64,000 nucleotides of DNA from Sarcophilus harrisii (lineage: Eukaryota; Chordata; Mammalia; Dasyuromorphia; Dasyuridae), in contig NC_045430.1 of assembly GCF_902635505.1 (NCBI RefSeq), forward strand, positions 275,446,681-275,510,680. The letters run 5' to 3'. Both the position numbers and the translations under genes were made by a program. The notes beneath the pieces were generated by a model that was not told the DNA's origin, ran no database searches, and saw nothing but the letters and a program-made list of their open reading frames with translations. Positions 11,901-20,149 of this stretch are shown here, piece after piece (the first letter of the stretch is position 1; the number at the start of each line of letters is the position of its first letter).

Positions 11901-14900
11901 AGAAACTGGAAATAGGCTAGTGTGGAGGGCTGCAGTTTATGGAAGACGTAAACCTGGGAAGGCACCAAAGTTCCAGGTCATGAAGAACTTTAAATGTTAG
12001 TTGATCCTAGAGGTAACAGGGAGTCCATCAAGCAGAGGGATGACATGATTAAAGCCTCTCCTTAGAAAGTCCCCGGGCATTCCCTTAAGAGAAGGATGAA
12101 TTGGAGAGGGACTGAACAGCCTTCATCTCTAACGTTCCATCCTGATCTCGATCTATGAGTCTAAGACTCCCGGCTAAATGCAAGTCATTGGGGGCAGCTA
12201 GATGATGGAGTGGATAGAGCGCGAGTCTTGGAATCAGGAGGACCTGAGTTCAAACCTGGTCTCAGACATTTAACACGTGCTAGCTGTGTGACTCTGAGCA
12301 AGTCACTTAACCCCAACTGTCTTGTGAAAAAAAATTTTTTTAAAATACAAAGCATTTCCCACAGTGCAAGATTGTCCCTTAATTTCTGGTCTTGGCTTGT
12401 AAACCACACTTAAGGTGATGAACACTTGGATTGTGGATATTAAACTCACTTATATTTGTATTTTCACATCATGCCAACCAAAGTAATGTTTAGCCTTTGA
12501 GCAGGGGTCATGGCACTTGGAATTCACTCCCAGCTCTGCCACTAAATAATTCCACAATCGATTCTCCTTTCTGAGCCTGAGTTTCCTTCTCCATAAAAAT
12601 GTCGAATAGATGGACGTGGCTCTCTTCAACAATGAGAGGATCCAAATCAGTTCCAATTGATCTGTAATGAAGAGAACCAGCTACACCCAGAGAAAGAACA
12701 CTGGGAAGTGAGTGTGGACACAACATAGCATTTGTACTCTTTCTGTTATCGTTTGCTTGCTTTTTGTTTTTTTCTTCTCAGAATCTGATCTTTCTTGTGC
12801 AACAAGAGAACAGTATAAATATGTATACATATATTGTGTTTAACATATACTTTAACATATTTAACATGTATGGGACTGCCTGCCATCTAGGGGAGTGGGG
12901 GGAAAGAGGGGAAAAGTTGAAACAGAAAATGTTACAAGGGTCAGTGTTGAAAAATTACCTATGCATATGTTTTGTATATAGAAAGCTATAATAAAAACTG
13001 TAGAATACTTGAGCATCTCCATGCCCTACATGCCTCTGGTGAATAAGTTTGGCCACAGACTTTGAACACTAGAAAGTATCTTCTTGGATGTCAGGTGTAG
13101 AGATCTCCCACCACCAGGCAGCGAGATGATTTGTTTTATTCTCCTTTCTAGGGATGAATGCAATGATTCGAAGAATGGACCAAATCATCAACATCTTTGC
13201 CCCTCTCTCTGTGGGACAGGTGATGACGTGGGCATCTAACGTCATTGGTTGTGGCTTCATCCTGGGATGGAACTTGGTGTCTCTGCTGGTTGAGTTCCTC
13301 TTTCTGTCGAAGGTTTATCAGTTTGTCCCTCAGCTGGCCGTCAAACCTCGGCGGTGCACAGGGGACAGCTTTCTCAAAAGGCAACTGGAACTTGTCAGCT
13401 CTCAAGGTAATTTTCCCTTCATTGTAGTTCCCAACTTGGTCTTCTTCCCTGAGTTTTCTCATTCCAATGGCTTTTACTTTCTGTCCCTTAAAAGATATTC
13501 CCTCTCAACTTCTCATCTAAAAATGTGACATTTTATAAATAGATTTTTATGGATATCTTTTATTTTTCCATCACCTACATTTCCCTTGAATCCCTCTCTC
13601 TCAATCTTTTAATGTCATCCTTTATTTTAAAAAAATTTAAAAAGAAAAAATGAAGACAAAATTCATTAAAACTAGTCAATATACTGAAAATAAGCTGATG
13701 TGATATTTAATATCCCTCCTCCACCCATGTGAAAGAGTTACAGAGGGGACTCCTCATGTCTCTTTGTTGGGATCAGGCTTATTCTTTGAAGTTTTGCAAA
13801 GAGCATTCTCACTTTAGATTGCTTTGTGGTTGTTATCATCTTCAGAATTGAAGCTACTGTATATGCTATTTTCCTGAGTCTGTTTATTTCAGTTCATATA
13901 AGCCTTCCATGCTTCTTTGTTTTTATTATGTCCATTGTTTCTTACAGTACAAACCCATTATAATTATGGACCATGATTTGTTCTCCTATTCCCCAATATA
14001 TGGACACGTTTGTCTCTAGGTCTTCACTACCACAAAAAAATGCCATTATTTTGGGTCTGAGATCCTTTTTTCCAATGACTTTCTGAAGCATATACTTTGC
14101 AGTGGGATCTCTGGGTCAAAGTATGGATATTTTAGTCACTTTAGAAACTGTAACTGTTGAGAGCAATTTTTTCGATCGATGTCCCTACCTGCTTGCTTAG
14201 AGAGTTACCCAATGGGGTACCAGCGAAACCTAACAAATCCTTTCCCACTTGATAGGGATCTATCAATCAATCAGTCTTAATTAATTATTAATTATTAAGT
14301 GTTAATTAAGTTTATTGAAGAATTTCCTAATCTCTACTCATGACAACTTTTAATGGGGAAGATAATAAGTATATATAAAATATATACAGAATAAATATTA
14401 AGTAAGTATATTCAGACTATTTTAATACAAGATGATTTGGGGAGAGAACAATAAGGAATCAGGAAAAGCTTTTTTTTTTTAATTAAAATGGTATTTGAGT
14501 TGCATCTTAAAGGAAAAGAGAAACTCTCTGAGGCAGAGATAAAGTGGGGGATTCCAGATATGTGGACAAAGACATCAGTACAAAACATTTTTTCCAAAAA
14601 ATGGAAACGATGTTGCTCAGTTTTTTCAGCCATGCATGTCTGACTCTTCATGAGCTCATTTGTGGCAAAATATTAGAGTGGTTTATAATTTCCCTCTTGA
14701 GAAAACTGAGGCAAACACGGTCAAGTGACTTGCCTGGGTTCACACAGCTGGGAAGTATCTGAGGCCAGATTTGAACTTGGGAAGAGAATGCTTCCTGACA
14801 CCAGGCCCAGCCTCATATAGTACAATGCAATATACCGTCTCTATAACAGGAATAGTGTGTTTTTACAGAAAAGGGCAATGGCATTTCTGTAACCACCATT

Positions 14901-17859
14901 TTAAAAAATGTGTTCCTTCCTTCCTTTCTTTTCTCTCTCTTTCTTCCTATCCTCTTTTCTTTCCTTCCTTCCTCCCTCTCTCCTTCCCTCCTCTATCCTT
15001 CTTCCCTCCTTCCCTCCTTCCTTCCTTCCTTCTCTCCCTTCCTTCCTTCCTTCCTTCCTCCCTTCCTTCCTTCCCTTCTTTTCCTTCCTTCTCTTCCCTC
15101 CTTCCTTCCTTCCTTCCCAAAATGCTGTTTTTTTATTGATCCTGGTTGCCTCCTCTAGCTCTGCTTTCTATGTTCAAAAGTAATATGCATTGTCTCCAGG
15201 GGTAGAGAGTTTATCACGGGAAGAACTGTAGTTGAGACCACTTGTGAAGAATGATATGGGATTTGGAGAAGTGTTTAGACTAGGTGACATCAGATGTTAG
15301 ACAGTTTTGTCCCCAGATTCTTGGACAAGGCACACAATAAGCACTTAATAAATGCTTTATGAATGAACCAATGAATGCATTTATAAGATTCTACTCATCT
15401 CTCCTTTATAGTCCTTTATGGCTCCTTCCAGGATTGGCCACTATTTGGACTCCCTTTTAAATATTTTTAAAAATCTATTTTTTTTTGATTACTCACATGA
15501 TTTTGTTCTCTTGGCTATTATCTCTGAAAAAAATCCATATCTTACCTTAATGAAAAACCATAAAAGTAAGCAAGCATTATGACTTCAAGAAATTTATTAT
15601 TCATTATAATAGACTACATCTATGTCGCACTACAGGAAAAACATTATACATACATATATGGGTAGATGTATATATGTAAACAGGTATATATAGGTACATA
15701 TACATGTATACATCTACCCATATGTGTGTGTAAAGTGCTTATACATATGTATGTAAAAATTGTATTTGATCCTGCCTTTAAGGTAGGATCTTGTCTTTAA
15801 AACATGTCCAATTTTCTTCCCATCAGCCCCGATTCCTGACCCACATTTAGATCTGAGATTTATATATGATAGGTCCATAAAATGGCCAATCAGAACACTT
15901 TGGAGACCACTGTTCAAGATGATGGGAAATCACTAAAACCTCTGACGGAGTAGTAACAAGATCAGATCCGGGCCTTTGGCCAATTCTTTTTCTAGTTCTG
16001 TGGGCGAGGAATTGGAGATGAGAGCGATCCAAGGAAGACCCTTTTATAGAATGTCACAATAATCACCAGACAAGGAGTAATTAAGGCGGTCTGAGGAGAA
16101 GAGAGGGGGACAAAAGCTAGACATAAAATGGACGGAACTTGGGAAATGACTGGAAATCTGAGGAAAGGAGAGCCACGAATGGAGCGCAGTGCCAGCGTTT
16201 TGTGCAGAGAAGGCGAGGACAGGGACTTAAGGCAAGGACGGTGACTGGAGACAAGTTCTCGGCATCCTCCGTCAGCAGCTGTCCCCTTCATCTGGCTGGA
16301 AAATAGGCGGCAAGTTCAGGTGACCCATTTCATCTCTGGATTTTTTTAGGGGAAATTCACTCTTGCCCAGCCATGGACGAGTTCGCCGACGTGCCCAAGA
16401 CTTCGGAAGCCCCGGAGGACCAGCCGTCTCCTCTGGAAGCCCAGCAGGACACGACTTCCCGCTTTCCCCTGGGCCTGCGGAAGATGCAGAGATTAGTGCG
16501 AACGTGCTGCGAGGGCTGGAAGACCTACTGCAGGCAGACGGTCTTCTTGGCGGGGCTGGGTCTGGCCTTCCTGTACACGACCGTGCTGGGCTTTGACTGC
16601 ATCACCACGGGCTACGCCTACACACAGGGCATCGGGGGCTCCCTGCTCAGCCTGCTCATGGCCATCTCCGCCTTTTCGGGCCTTGTCGGCACTCTCCTCT
16701 TCACCAGGCTGAGGAGGTCCTATGGTTTGGTGCACACGGGCCTCATCTCCAGCTGCCTCCACATTGGCTGTTTGCTGCTCTGTGTCTTCTCCGTGTTCGC
16801 CCCCGGGAGTCCCTTTGATCTGGGTATTTTCTCTCTTCCACTAAGCCAGAACTCTTCCCTAAGTCACAAGATGCTAAAAGGGAGCCCAGTACGTGGTTCC
16901 CCCTTTGAGAGGAACATCAACCAGCCTATCCTTCCTGGCCGCTCCACCATCCACTGGACCAACAATACCGTTCTGATGGATGGAGCCCAGGAGAGCAGCG
17001 AGCCCGAGTCCTACATCTCCATCATCTTGCTCTTCTCAGGGGTGATCCTGGCCAGAATCGGTAAGAAGTTATTCCTCCGAAGGTTGCCTGCAGCCACAAC
17101 AGTTATTCTTGGGAGTCAGGGAAGGGAAAGGTGATGCTTTTTCTCCCTACCGGGCCAGTGACTGGTTTGTTAGAGCTGGGTTTCGATGGAGTACTGGATG
17201 AGCCCATGAGGAACCCAGTTCACTGTTTTCTGTCCCAAGCCCGGCCATCTCACCCAGACAGGCCTTTTCTTTTTTCAGGGGTCCCTGTGACTCCCCTCAA
17301 GCCCTCCCTAAGAGACGCTTCATAACAACAGCTAACATTTCTTAGGCCCTCTCAGCTAAATTTCTAAAGCTTTATCAGGATGAGGCAATCAATATTTTGG
17401 CCACTGGAACTATTGAAGGACTGAGGGCTTAATAAGCCTGCGTCCCTATCATCGGAGGGGAAGGGAATGGAGTGAGGATCTTGTAAGATGAAATTACAGG
17501 TTCTGAAAGGGTTATGGTAAGTCACTTTATTTCTTTGATTTATTCCAAATCTTTCTCCTGCAGGTCTCTGGTCCTTTGACCTCACGGTAACTCAGCTCCT
17601 TCAGGAAAACATCGCAGATTCGGAACGCGGCACCGTGAATGGCGTGCAGTGTTCCATGAACTACCTGATGGACCTCATCCATTTCATCCTCGTCATCCTG
17701 GCCCCAGCTCCTCAACAATTTGGGCTGTTGGTGTTCATTTCCATTTTCTTTGTGATCATGGGGCATACCATGTATTTTGTTTATGCACGTAGATACAGGA
17801 GTCAAAGTCCACATACCCAGAAGCCACCAGAGAGAGACAGAAAAGCCTTTTTAACTTGA
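2640..17859 (+). CDS. Ferroportin-family iron exporter paralogue (SLC40A1-like), whole gene, 8 exons
   Basis: Predicted coding exons are 2640-2670 (tentative), 5815-5882, 6414-6573, 9483-9598, 9986-10112, 13152-13406, 16350-17060 and 17564-17859. All introns are GT-AG, the frame stays open, and the total is 1764 nt, giving 587 aa against 571 in human ferroportin. The family is a 12-helix MFS-like plasma-membrane exporter of Fe2+ that hepcidin controls. Family signatures are GDRMWHF (residues 34-40), the QRDWIV block (about 150), [14 protein letters not shown] (from 333), [10 protein letters not shown] (509-518) and NYLMDLIHF (522-530). Iron-site residues corresponding to human D39/H43 and C326/H507 are D35/H39 and C336/H529. 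The cytoplasmic loop (about residues 225-310) and the C-terminal tail are unlike human. Exon 3 is about three-quarters identical to my recollection of human SLC40A1, but exon 4 is under half. That is too low for a marsupial SLC40A1 orthologue, so I call it a paralogue. The family is near certain; only the first exon is weak. Confidence 0.93.
2681..4300. promoter_or_regulatory. Repeat-poor, AT-rich block in intron 1: candidate conserved non-coding element cluster
   Basis: Almost no interspersed repeat is recognisable over 1.6 kb apart from a CT run at 2901-2950. Homeobox-type cores are frequent (attaattata at 2809, taataattaa near 2842, aattaacttatt near 3098, cttaattattaacg near 4157). This texture is typical of conserved developmental enhancers. 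No conservation data are available here. Confidence 0.3.
2901..2950. repeat. (CT)n microsatellite
   Basis: About 25 uninterrupted CT units. Confidence 0.95.
4376..4650. repeat. (GAGACA)n purine-rich simple repeat
   Basis: Imperfect GAGACA/GAGAGA units on the + strand. Open frames on the minus strand (Ser/Leu/Cys/Val-rich) are artefacts of it. Confidence 0.9.
4875..5060 (+). repeat. MIR SINE
   Basis: It shows the tRNA-like head 'atggtggaaagagcgcggtc' and the core 'agtttctcatctgtaaaatg' followed by the usual gggaagaa tail. Confidence 0.75.
5195..5390 (+). repeat. MIR/L2-like fragment
   Basis: 'taactgacatttatatgag ... tcctgtgaggtaaatgg ... attattattgtccccagttt' is a MIR-family 3' half. It is followed by an L2-like 'gtgcttagtgagtgttgattg' piece. 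Confidence 0.5.
5815..5882 (+). CDS. Ferroportin-like exon 2 (start of TM1)
   Basis: The exon lies between an acceptor (tgtgttttag) and the donor gtaagg at 5883. It is 68 nt long, the same as human SLC40A1 exon 2 (c.44-111). It codes G11 to W33. The end, [13 protein letters not shown], aligns with human KFLLYLGHSLSTW. The exon ends in phase 0 at Trp, exactly where exon 3 resumes with GDRMWHF. It was too short to stand out as an open frame and was found by homology and splice-site reading. Confidence 0.9.
6100..6240 (+). repeat. MIR-like fragment just upstream of exon 3
   Basis: The core 'cattttacagatggagaaac' and 'tgaggcccagggag' are followed by a 'cccaggtcctctgattcc' end. Confidence 0.6.
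6414..6573 (+). CDS. Ferroportin-like exon 3 (TM1-TM2, first iron site)
   Basis: Acceptor tgctttgcag precedes it and donor gtaatt follows at 6574. The 160-nt length and phase equal human exon 3 (c.112-271). It codes residues 34-86 and one base of Val87. GDRMWHF carries D35 and H39, equivalent to human D39 and H43 of the N-lobe metal site. [19 protein letters not shown] is the family TM2 signature. The residue matching human Y64, part of the hepcidin pocket, is Phe60 here. IGDWID ends the helix, and the Arg matching human R88 is kept. Confidence 0.96.
6650..6950 (+). repeat. MIR SINE with (ATA)n tract
   Basis: The (ATA)n stretch at about 6724-6744 is followed by 'cacaattttacagatcagg', 'aaactgaggctgag', then 'attctatccactatgctcc', a MIR/SINE 3' part. 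Confidence 0.7.
6960..7070 (+). repeat. Old SINE/LINE-tail fragment
   Basis: 'catttattttttattaaatg' then 'cctactatgtggtatgttc' with an 'aaaaaaggcaaagaa' follow-on. This is the same widespread repeat head seen near 11570, 18545 and 41620. Confidence 0.5.
7540..8500 (-). mobile_element. L1 LINE 3' end, antisense, in intron 3
   Basis: Read on the minus strand it shows the marsupial L1 3' region. On the + strand 'gatctcctggttctgctcat', 'ttcactcagcatcagttcc' and 'ccacatcctctccaacattt' are reverse complements of the conserved L1 block. It is 5'-truncated. The segment at 7680-7950 is less typical. Confidence 0.8.
8919..9219. repeat. Tandem duplication of about 153 bp, two diverged copies
   Basis: Copy 1 (about 8919-9066) and copy 2 (about 9074-9219) share 'gcatatcttcccatttatat' and 'catctggttatgaatttggt' in the same order. 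By eye they differ at roughly one base in eight. It lies in intron 3. It may derive from L1-like sequence, but that is uncertain. Confidence 0.85.
9483..9598 (+). CDS. Ferroportin-like exon 4 (TM3)
   Basis: Acceptor ctttactgccag precedes it and donor gtacgt follows at 9599. The exon is 116 nt, as expected from the human exon. It codes Val87(part)-Met125: a hydrophobic TM3 beginning [12 protein letters not shown], with the Gln-Asn pair matching human Q99-N100, and ending GVWQGWLM. This is among the least conserved membrane segments relative to human SLC40A1, which supports paralogy. Confidence 0.93.
9986..10112 (+). CDS. Ferroportin-like exon 5 (TM4)
   Basis: Acceptor catctccttag precedes it and donor gtaagt follows at 10113. 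The 127-nt length equals the human exon (c.388-514). It codes residues 126-167 and one base of Gly168. [20 protein letters not shown] is the diagnostic ferroportin TM4 block, with the Asp of human D157 present. The human V162 position is Ile here. Confidence 0.96.
10190..10395 (-). mobile_element. Short L1 3'-end fragment, antisense, in intron 5
   Basis: A T-rich start is followed by 'ctatttatttacaaaaaaat', 'gtatgggtaatttttcagca' and 'gacaggttgaccaatacatg'. This pattern recurs at 60885-61075. Confidence 0.75.
11540..12065 (+). repeat. Ancient interspersed repeat, family not assigned
   Basis: The head 'gtgtttactatgtgtcagcc' and 'ggtacaaagaaaggcaaaa' lead into a purine-rich body with 'tcatgaagaactttaaatg' and 'gggatgacatgattaaag'. 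Similar copies lie at 15830-16270, 18545-19680, 31190-31690 and 44225-44850. Confidence 0.6.
12188..12335 (+). mobile_element. tRNA-derived marsupial-type SINE
   Basis: The head 'gggggcagctagatgatgga' and 'gtggatagagcgcgag' contains a tRNA-like B-box region near 'gagttcaaacctggtctc'. The tail is 'agtcacttaaccccaactgt' followed by A/T-rich sequence. It appears near full length. Confidence 0.85.
12490..13003 (+). mobile_element. MIR fragment followed by L1 3' end
   Basis: 12490-12600 is MIR-like ('ctgagtttccttctccataaa'). From about 12605 an L1 3' UTR follows: 'atggacgtggctctcttcaa', 'ccaattgatctgtaatgaag', ending 'gctataataaaaactg' near 13003. It is in intron 5, just before exon 6. Confidence 0.8.
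13152..13406 (+). CDS. Ferroportin-like exon 6 (TM5-TM6 and start of central loop)
   Basis: Acceptor cctttctag precedes it and donor gtaatt follows at 13407; the exon is 255 nt. It codes residues 169-252 and one base of Gly253. [10 protein letters not shown] corresponds to the human N174-Q182 region, and VGQVMT and [14 protein letters not shown] are family signatures. After KVYQ the sequence departs from human: the lysine-rich start of the human cytoplasmic loop is replaced by an Arg/Ser-rich stretch with fewer lysines. Confidence 0.95.
13520..14200 (-). mobile_element. Older L1 3'-end copy, antisense, in intron 6
   Basis: 'ggaccatgatttgttctcct' and 'gtctctaggtcttcactacc' resemble reverse-complement L1 3' sequence. 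It is more diverged than the copies at 31.7 and 54.3 kb. Confidence 0.55.
14590..14822 (+). mobile_element. SINE of the 'tctgactcttcatgag' type
   Basis: 'gcatgtctgactcttcatga' then 'gaaaactgaggcaaac', 'caagtgacttgcctgggttc' and 'acacagctgggaagtatctg' form a MAR/RTE-tailed SINE that is related to the copy at 49085. Confidence 0.7.
14908..15120. repeat. (TTCC)n simple repeat
   Basis: Polypyrimidine TTCC/TCCC tract. Three overlapping Ser/Leu/Pro-rich frames are produced by it. Confidence 0.95.
15300..15380 (+). repeat. L2 3'-end fragment
   Basis: 'aaggcacacaataagcactt' and 'aataaatgctttatgaatg' are L2 terminal words. Confidence 0.55.
15645..15775. repeat. AT-rich (TATACA)n-like low-complexity DNA
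   Basis: Alternating tatatg/tacata words. The + strand segment 'catacatatatgggtagatg' is mirrored by 'tacatctacccatatgtgtg', giving a loose inverted repeat. Confidence 0.7.
15830..16270 (+). repeat. Ancient interspersed repeat, same unassigned family as 18545-19680
   Basis: 'aacaagatcagatccgggcc', 'aattggagatgagag' and 'atcaccagacaaggagtaat' match the order of words seen in the longer copy at 18.5-19.7 kb. Confidence 0.5.
16350..17060 (+). CDS. Ferroportin-like exon 7 (central loop, TM7-TM10, hepcidin cysteine)
   Basis: Acceptor tttttttag precedes it and donor gtaaga follows at 17061; the exon is 711 nt. It codes residues 254-489 and one base of Gly490. An acidic, Pro/Ser/Thr-rich cytoplasmic loop (254-300) precedes TM7. 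C336 in GFDCITTG matches human C326, which binds both iron and hepcidin; D335 matches D325, and GYAYTQG follows. TM8-TM9 come next, then an extracellular loop with two N-glycosylation sequons (NSS and NNT), then TM10 ending VILARIG. The ATG at 16373 is internal and is not a start. Confidence 0.97.
17564..17859 (+). CDS. Ferroportin-like exon 8 (TM11-TM12, C-terminus, stop)
   Basis: Acceptor tctcctgcag precedes it. It codes residues 491-587 and the stop TGA at 17857. [25 protein letters not shown] and [16 protein letters not shown] align almost residue for residue with human, including H529 (human H507), Y523 (Y501) and D526 (D504). The tail after MYFVYARR is short, basic and Ser/Pro-rich, unlike the human tail ending NTSVV. 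Confidence 0.97.
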
Positions 17860-18544
17860 GAAATCCTTCTTTCCGGAAAAAATCTCCCATTAGAGAATTT
17901 CCTCACATAAAACTGATCAGATTTCACAAGCAGAGTTTCTAGCCACTTCCCCACTGGTTCGCCACTCCACATTCATTCATTCGATCAATCACGCGTTCAT
18001 TGACTAATTCATACAACGTGCTCACCTTCCCTGTCTGGGGTGACTCAATAATAAGGTGATTGCCATATTGTCCAAAATCAAGGAGGTGGGCTAGAAAATC
18101 AATTGTAGTTCTCTCCATATCTAAAGAGATGTAGAAAACAGTCCCTCCCTCTCCATCCTCACCCAAGACATGAATGTAGATGAATACCAAACAAATTGGA
18201 AGAGGACTACATGAAACATGTAGGAATGCTATGAGATGTGGTGAGAGAGAAATAACTTCCGACTTTTCGGAGGATGTAGCGTTCCAGCTGGCCTGGAAGG
18301 ACGGATAAAATGTATATATTATCTACAGTTTGGACACCACTTCAACTTAAGTCGATTCTTTAAAAATCTCTTCTTGGTAATGTCATCTGAGCATCTATAT
18401 CTTGTAATGTAGGTTGGTTTCCATAGCTCAGCCAGAGGAAAAAGAACCATCTATGTATATAAATGCTACAGCTAAAATTCAAACTTGGATGGATGTCAGG
18501 ATTATCCAGTAGAAGGTCTGATCATATTTTTTTTCCAATTCAGT
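17860..18544 (+). other. Probable 3' UTR and flank of the ferroportin-like gene
   Basis: Non-coding sequence follows the stop. No clean AATAAA with a downstream GU-rich element is obvious before the repeat that starts near 18545, so the transcript end cannot be placed. Confidence 0.4.
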
Positions 18545-19680
18545 CCAACTGTTTTCAACAAAGGTTTATCAAGTGCCTACTCTATATGGCACTGCGATGA
18601 GCACAAGATACAAAAATAAAACTGAAACATTTTCAGCCCTCAGGGAGCTTATAATCTACTGGTAAGGATATAATTCCAAAATAATTTCAGTAGGGAGAAT
18701 GTACTAACAACTGGAGCCAGAGGCTGAGAAAGATCTCAGATATGGCCCTGAGCTGAGCCTTGAGGAAAGTCAGATATCCTAAAAGGCACATTTCAGAAGG
18801 GACAGCATTGCCAGCGTGGGGACAGACAGGCTGTCTGTCCCCCAGTGGCGGAAGATGAACTGTTGGATTTGAGTTGATATTGGACCAGTTGGACCAGAAG
18901 ACTGAGTGTATGAAGAAGAGTAACTGGGGAAAAAATCTGAAAAGATAGATGGGTGCTAGTTTATAGAAGATTTCAAATGTCAGGCTGAGGATCTTGTATC
19001 TTCTTCTAAAGGCAATGGGGAGCTGTTGAAGAATGAGCCAGTGTAATCAGAACTATATACTGATTGATTTAGAAGCTGGGTGAAGGACAGATTGGGGAAG
19101 GGAAAGACTTGAAGTAGGGACACAAGTTAAAAGATTGGGGTCGTGTTTGTGAATGGGAGAAGAGGAAACAGATGTAAAAGATGTTGTGAAAGTAGAATTG
19201 ACGGGATTTGGTGAGTGATTGGATCTTGGAGATAGAATCACAAATGAGTAGGAAGTTGTGAAGCTGGATGATTTTAACATGGGGGTGCCACAGCATAAAA
19301 GGGAAGCCTGGAGGACAGATAATTATGGGGTGAAATAAAAGCAGGAATAATACTCAAGAGAAAGATTAGGGTCGGATATAACCAGAGACAGAAATTCTAT
19401 ATTTATTTATATTTATATAGAAATGACCATTTTGCCCATAGGGGCAAGTGAGATAATTGGAGAAAAAGAAGATCCCAGAGAGTCTTGGAATTACTCAGAC
19501 CTAGCTAATGGGGTGTGGATGGTGATCCAGCAAAGGAGACTGAGGAAGAATGGTCAGATAGGCAGGGGGAGGAGGGCCAAAGCAGACAAAGCCAGGAGAG
19601 GAGACTGACTAATAGTGTTCAAAGTTATCAGGAGATCAAGGGAAGGCAAGGGTCCCATTGAGAGCTTGTTGCTTAATTGA
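18545..19680 (+). repeat. Long copy of an ancient interspersed repeat
   Basis: The head 'aaggtttatcaagtgcctac' and 'ctcagggagcttataatctac' is followed by 'aaaggcaatggggagctgtt', 'gattggatcttggag' and 'tgaagctggatgatttt'. This is a widespread mammalian repeat whose family name I cannot give with confidence. It includes a small AT tract at 19395-19420. Confidence 0.6.
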
Positions 19681-19929
19681 TGGCAGTGGAGAAGCCCCAT
19701 CTTCTCATCTGAATGTGTCAATAGCAGCTGGACCTTAATAAGACCAATTCTATGGCTCCCAATTGCAAATTTCTGCTCTTTAAGTCTTAAAGTAAAGATT
19801 AGTCAGAGATTCCTAGAGGCTGTTAGCATAGCAAAATGGTATTTGGTAAGCTTGCTAACATGCTTCTGCTTGTACTTCTACCCCACTCCTGGGGGTAATT
19901 GTAGGTTAGGAACGAGCATAGCTCACTTC

Positions 19930-20135
19930 TGTAGTATTTTAGGGTTTGTAAAGTACTCTGCTCACAACAGCCACCATCTTTCCCACCCACTACCACGGGG
20001 TAGAACACGTATTCTTTCCCCCATTTTACAGTTAAAGAAACTGAGTGTCAGAGCTGCTCAAGGGCCACATAACTAGGAAGCATCAGAGTCAGGATTTGAA
20101 CGTGGATTTTTCCTGACTCCAGGTCCAGCCCATGC
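19930..20135 (+). repeat. MIR SINE
   Basis: 'gggtttgtaaagtactctgc', 'ccattttacagttaaagaaac' (positions about 20020-20040) and 'gtcaggatttgaacgtgg' appear in MIR order. Confidence 0.75.
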
Positions 20136-20149
20136 TACCTCCACAACTT

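Noticed and set aside
16373-17134. 253-aa frame as an independent single-exon gene
   Set aside because: Its first Met is internal to ferroportin exon 7, and the last residues run through the donor site into intron 7.
2640-17859. Calling the gene SLC40A1 itself, or a processed pseudogene
   Set aside because: It has introns and an open frame, so it is not a processed copy. Divergence from human and the TOMM7 neighbour argue against orthology to SLC40A1.
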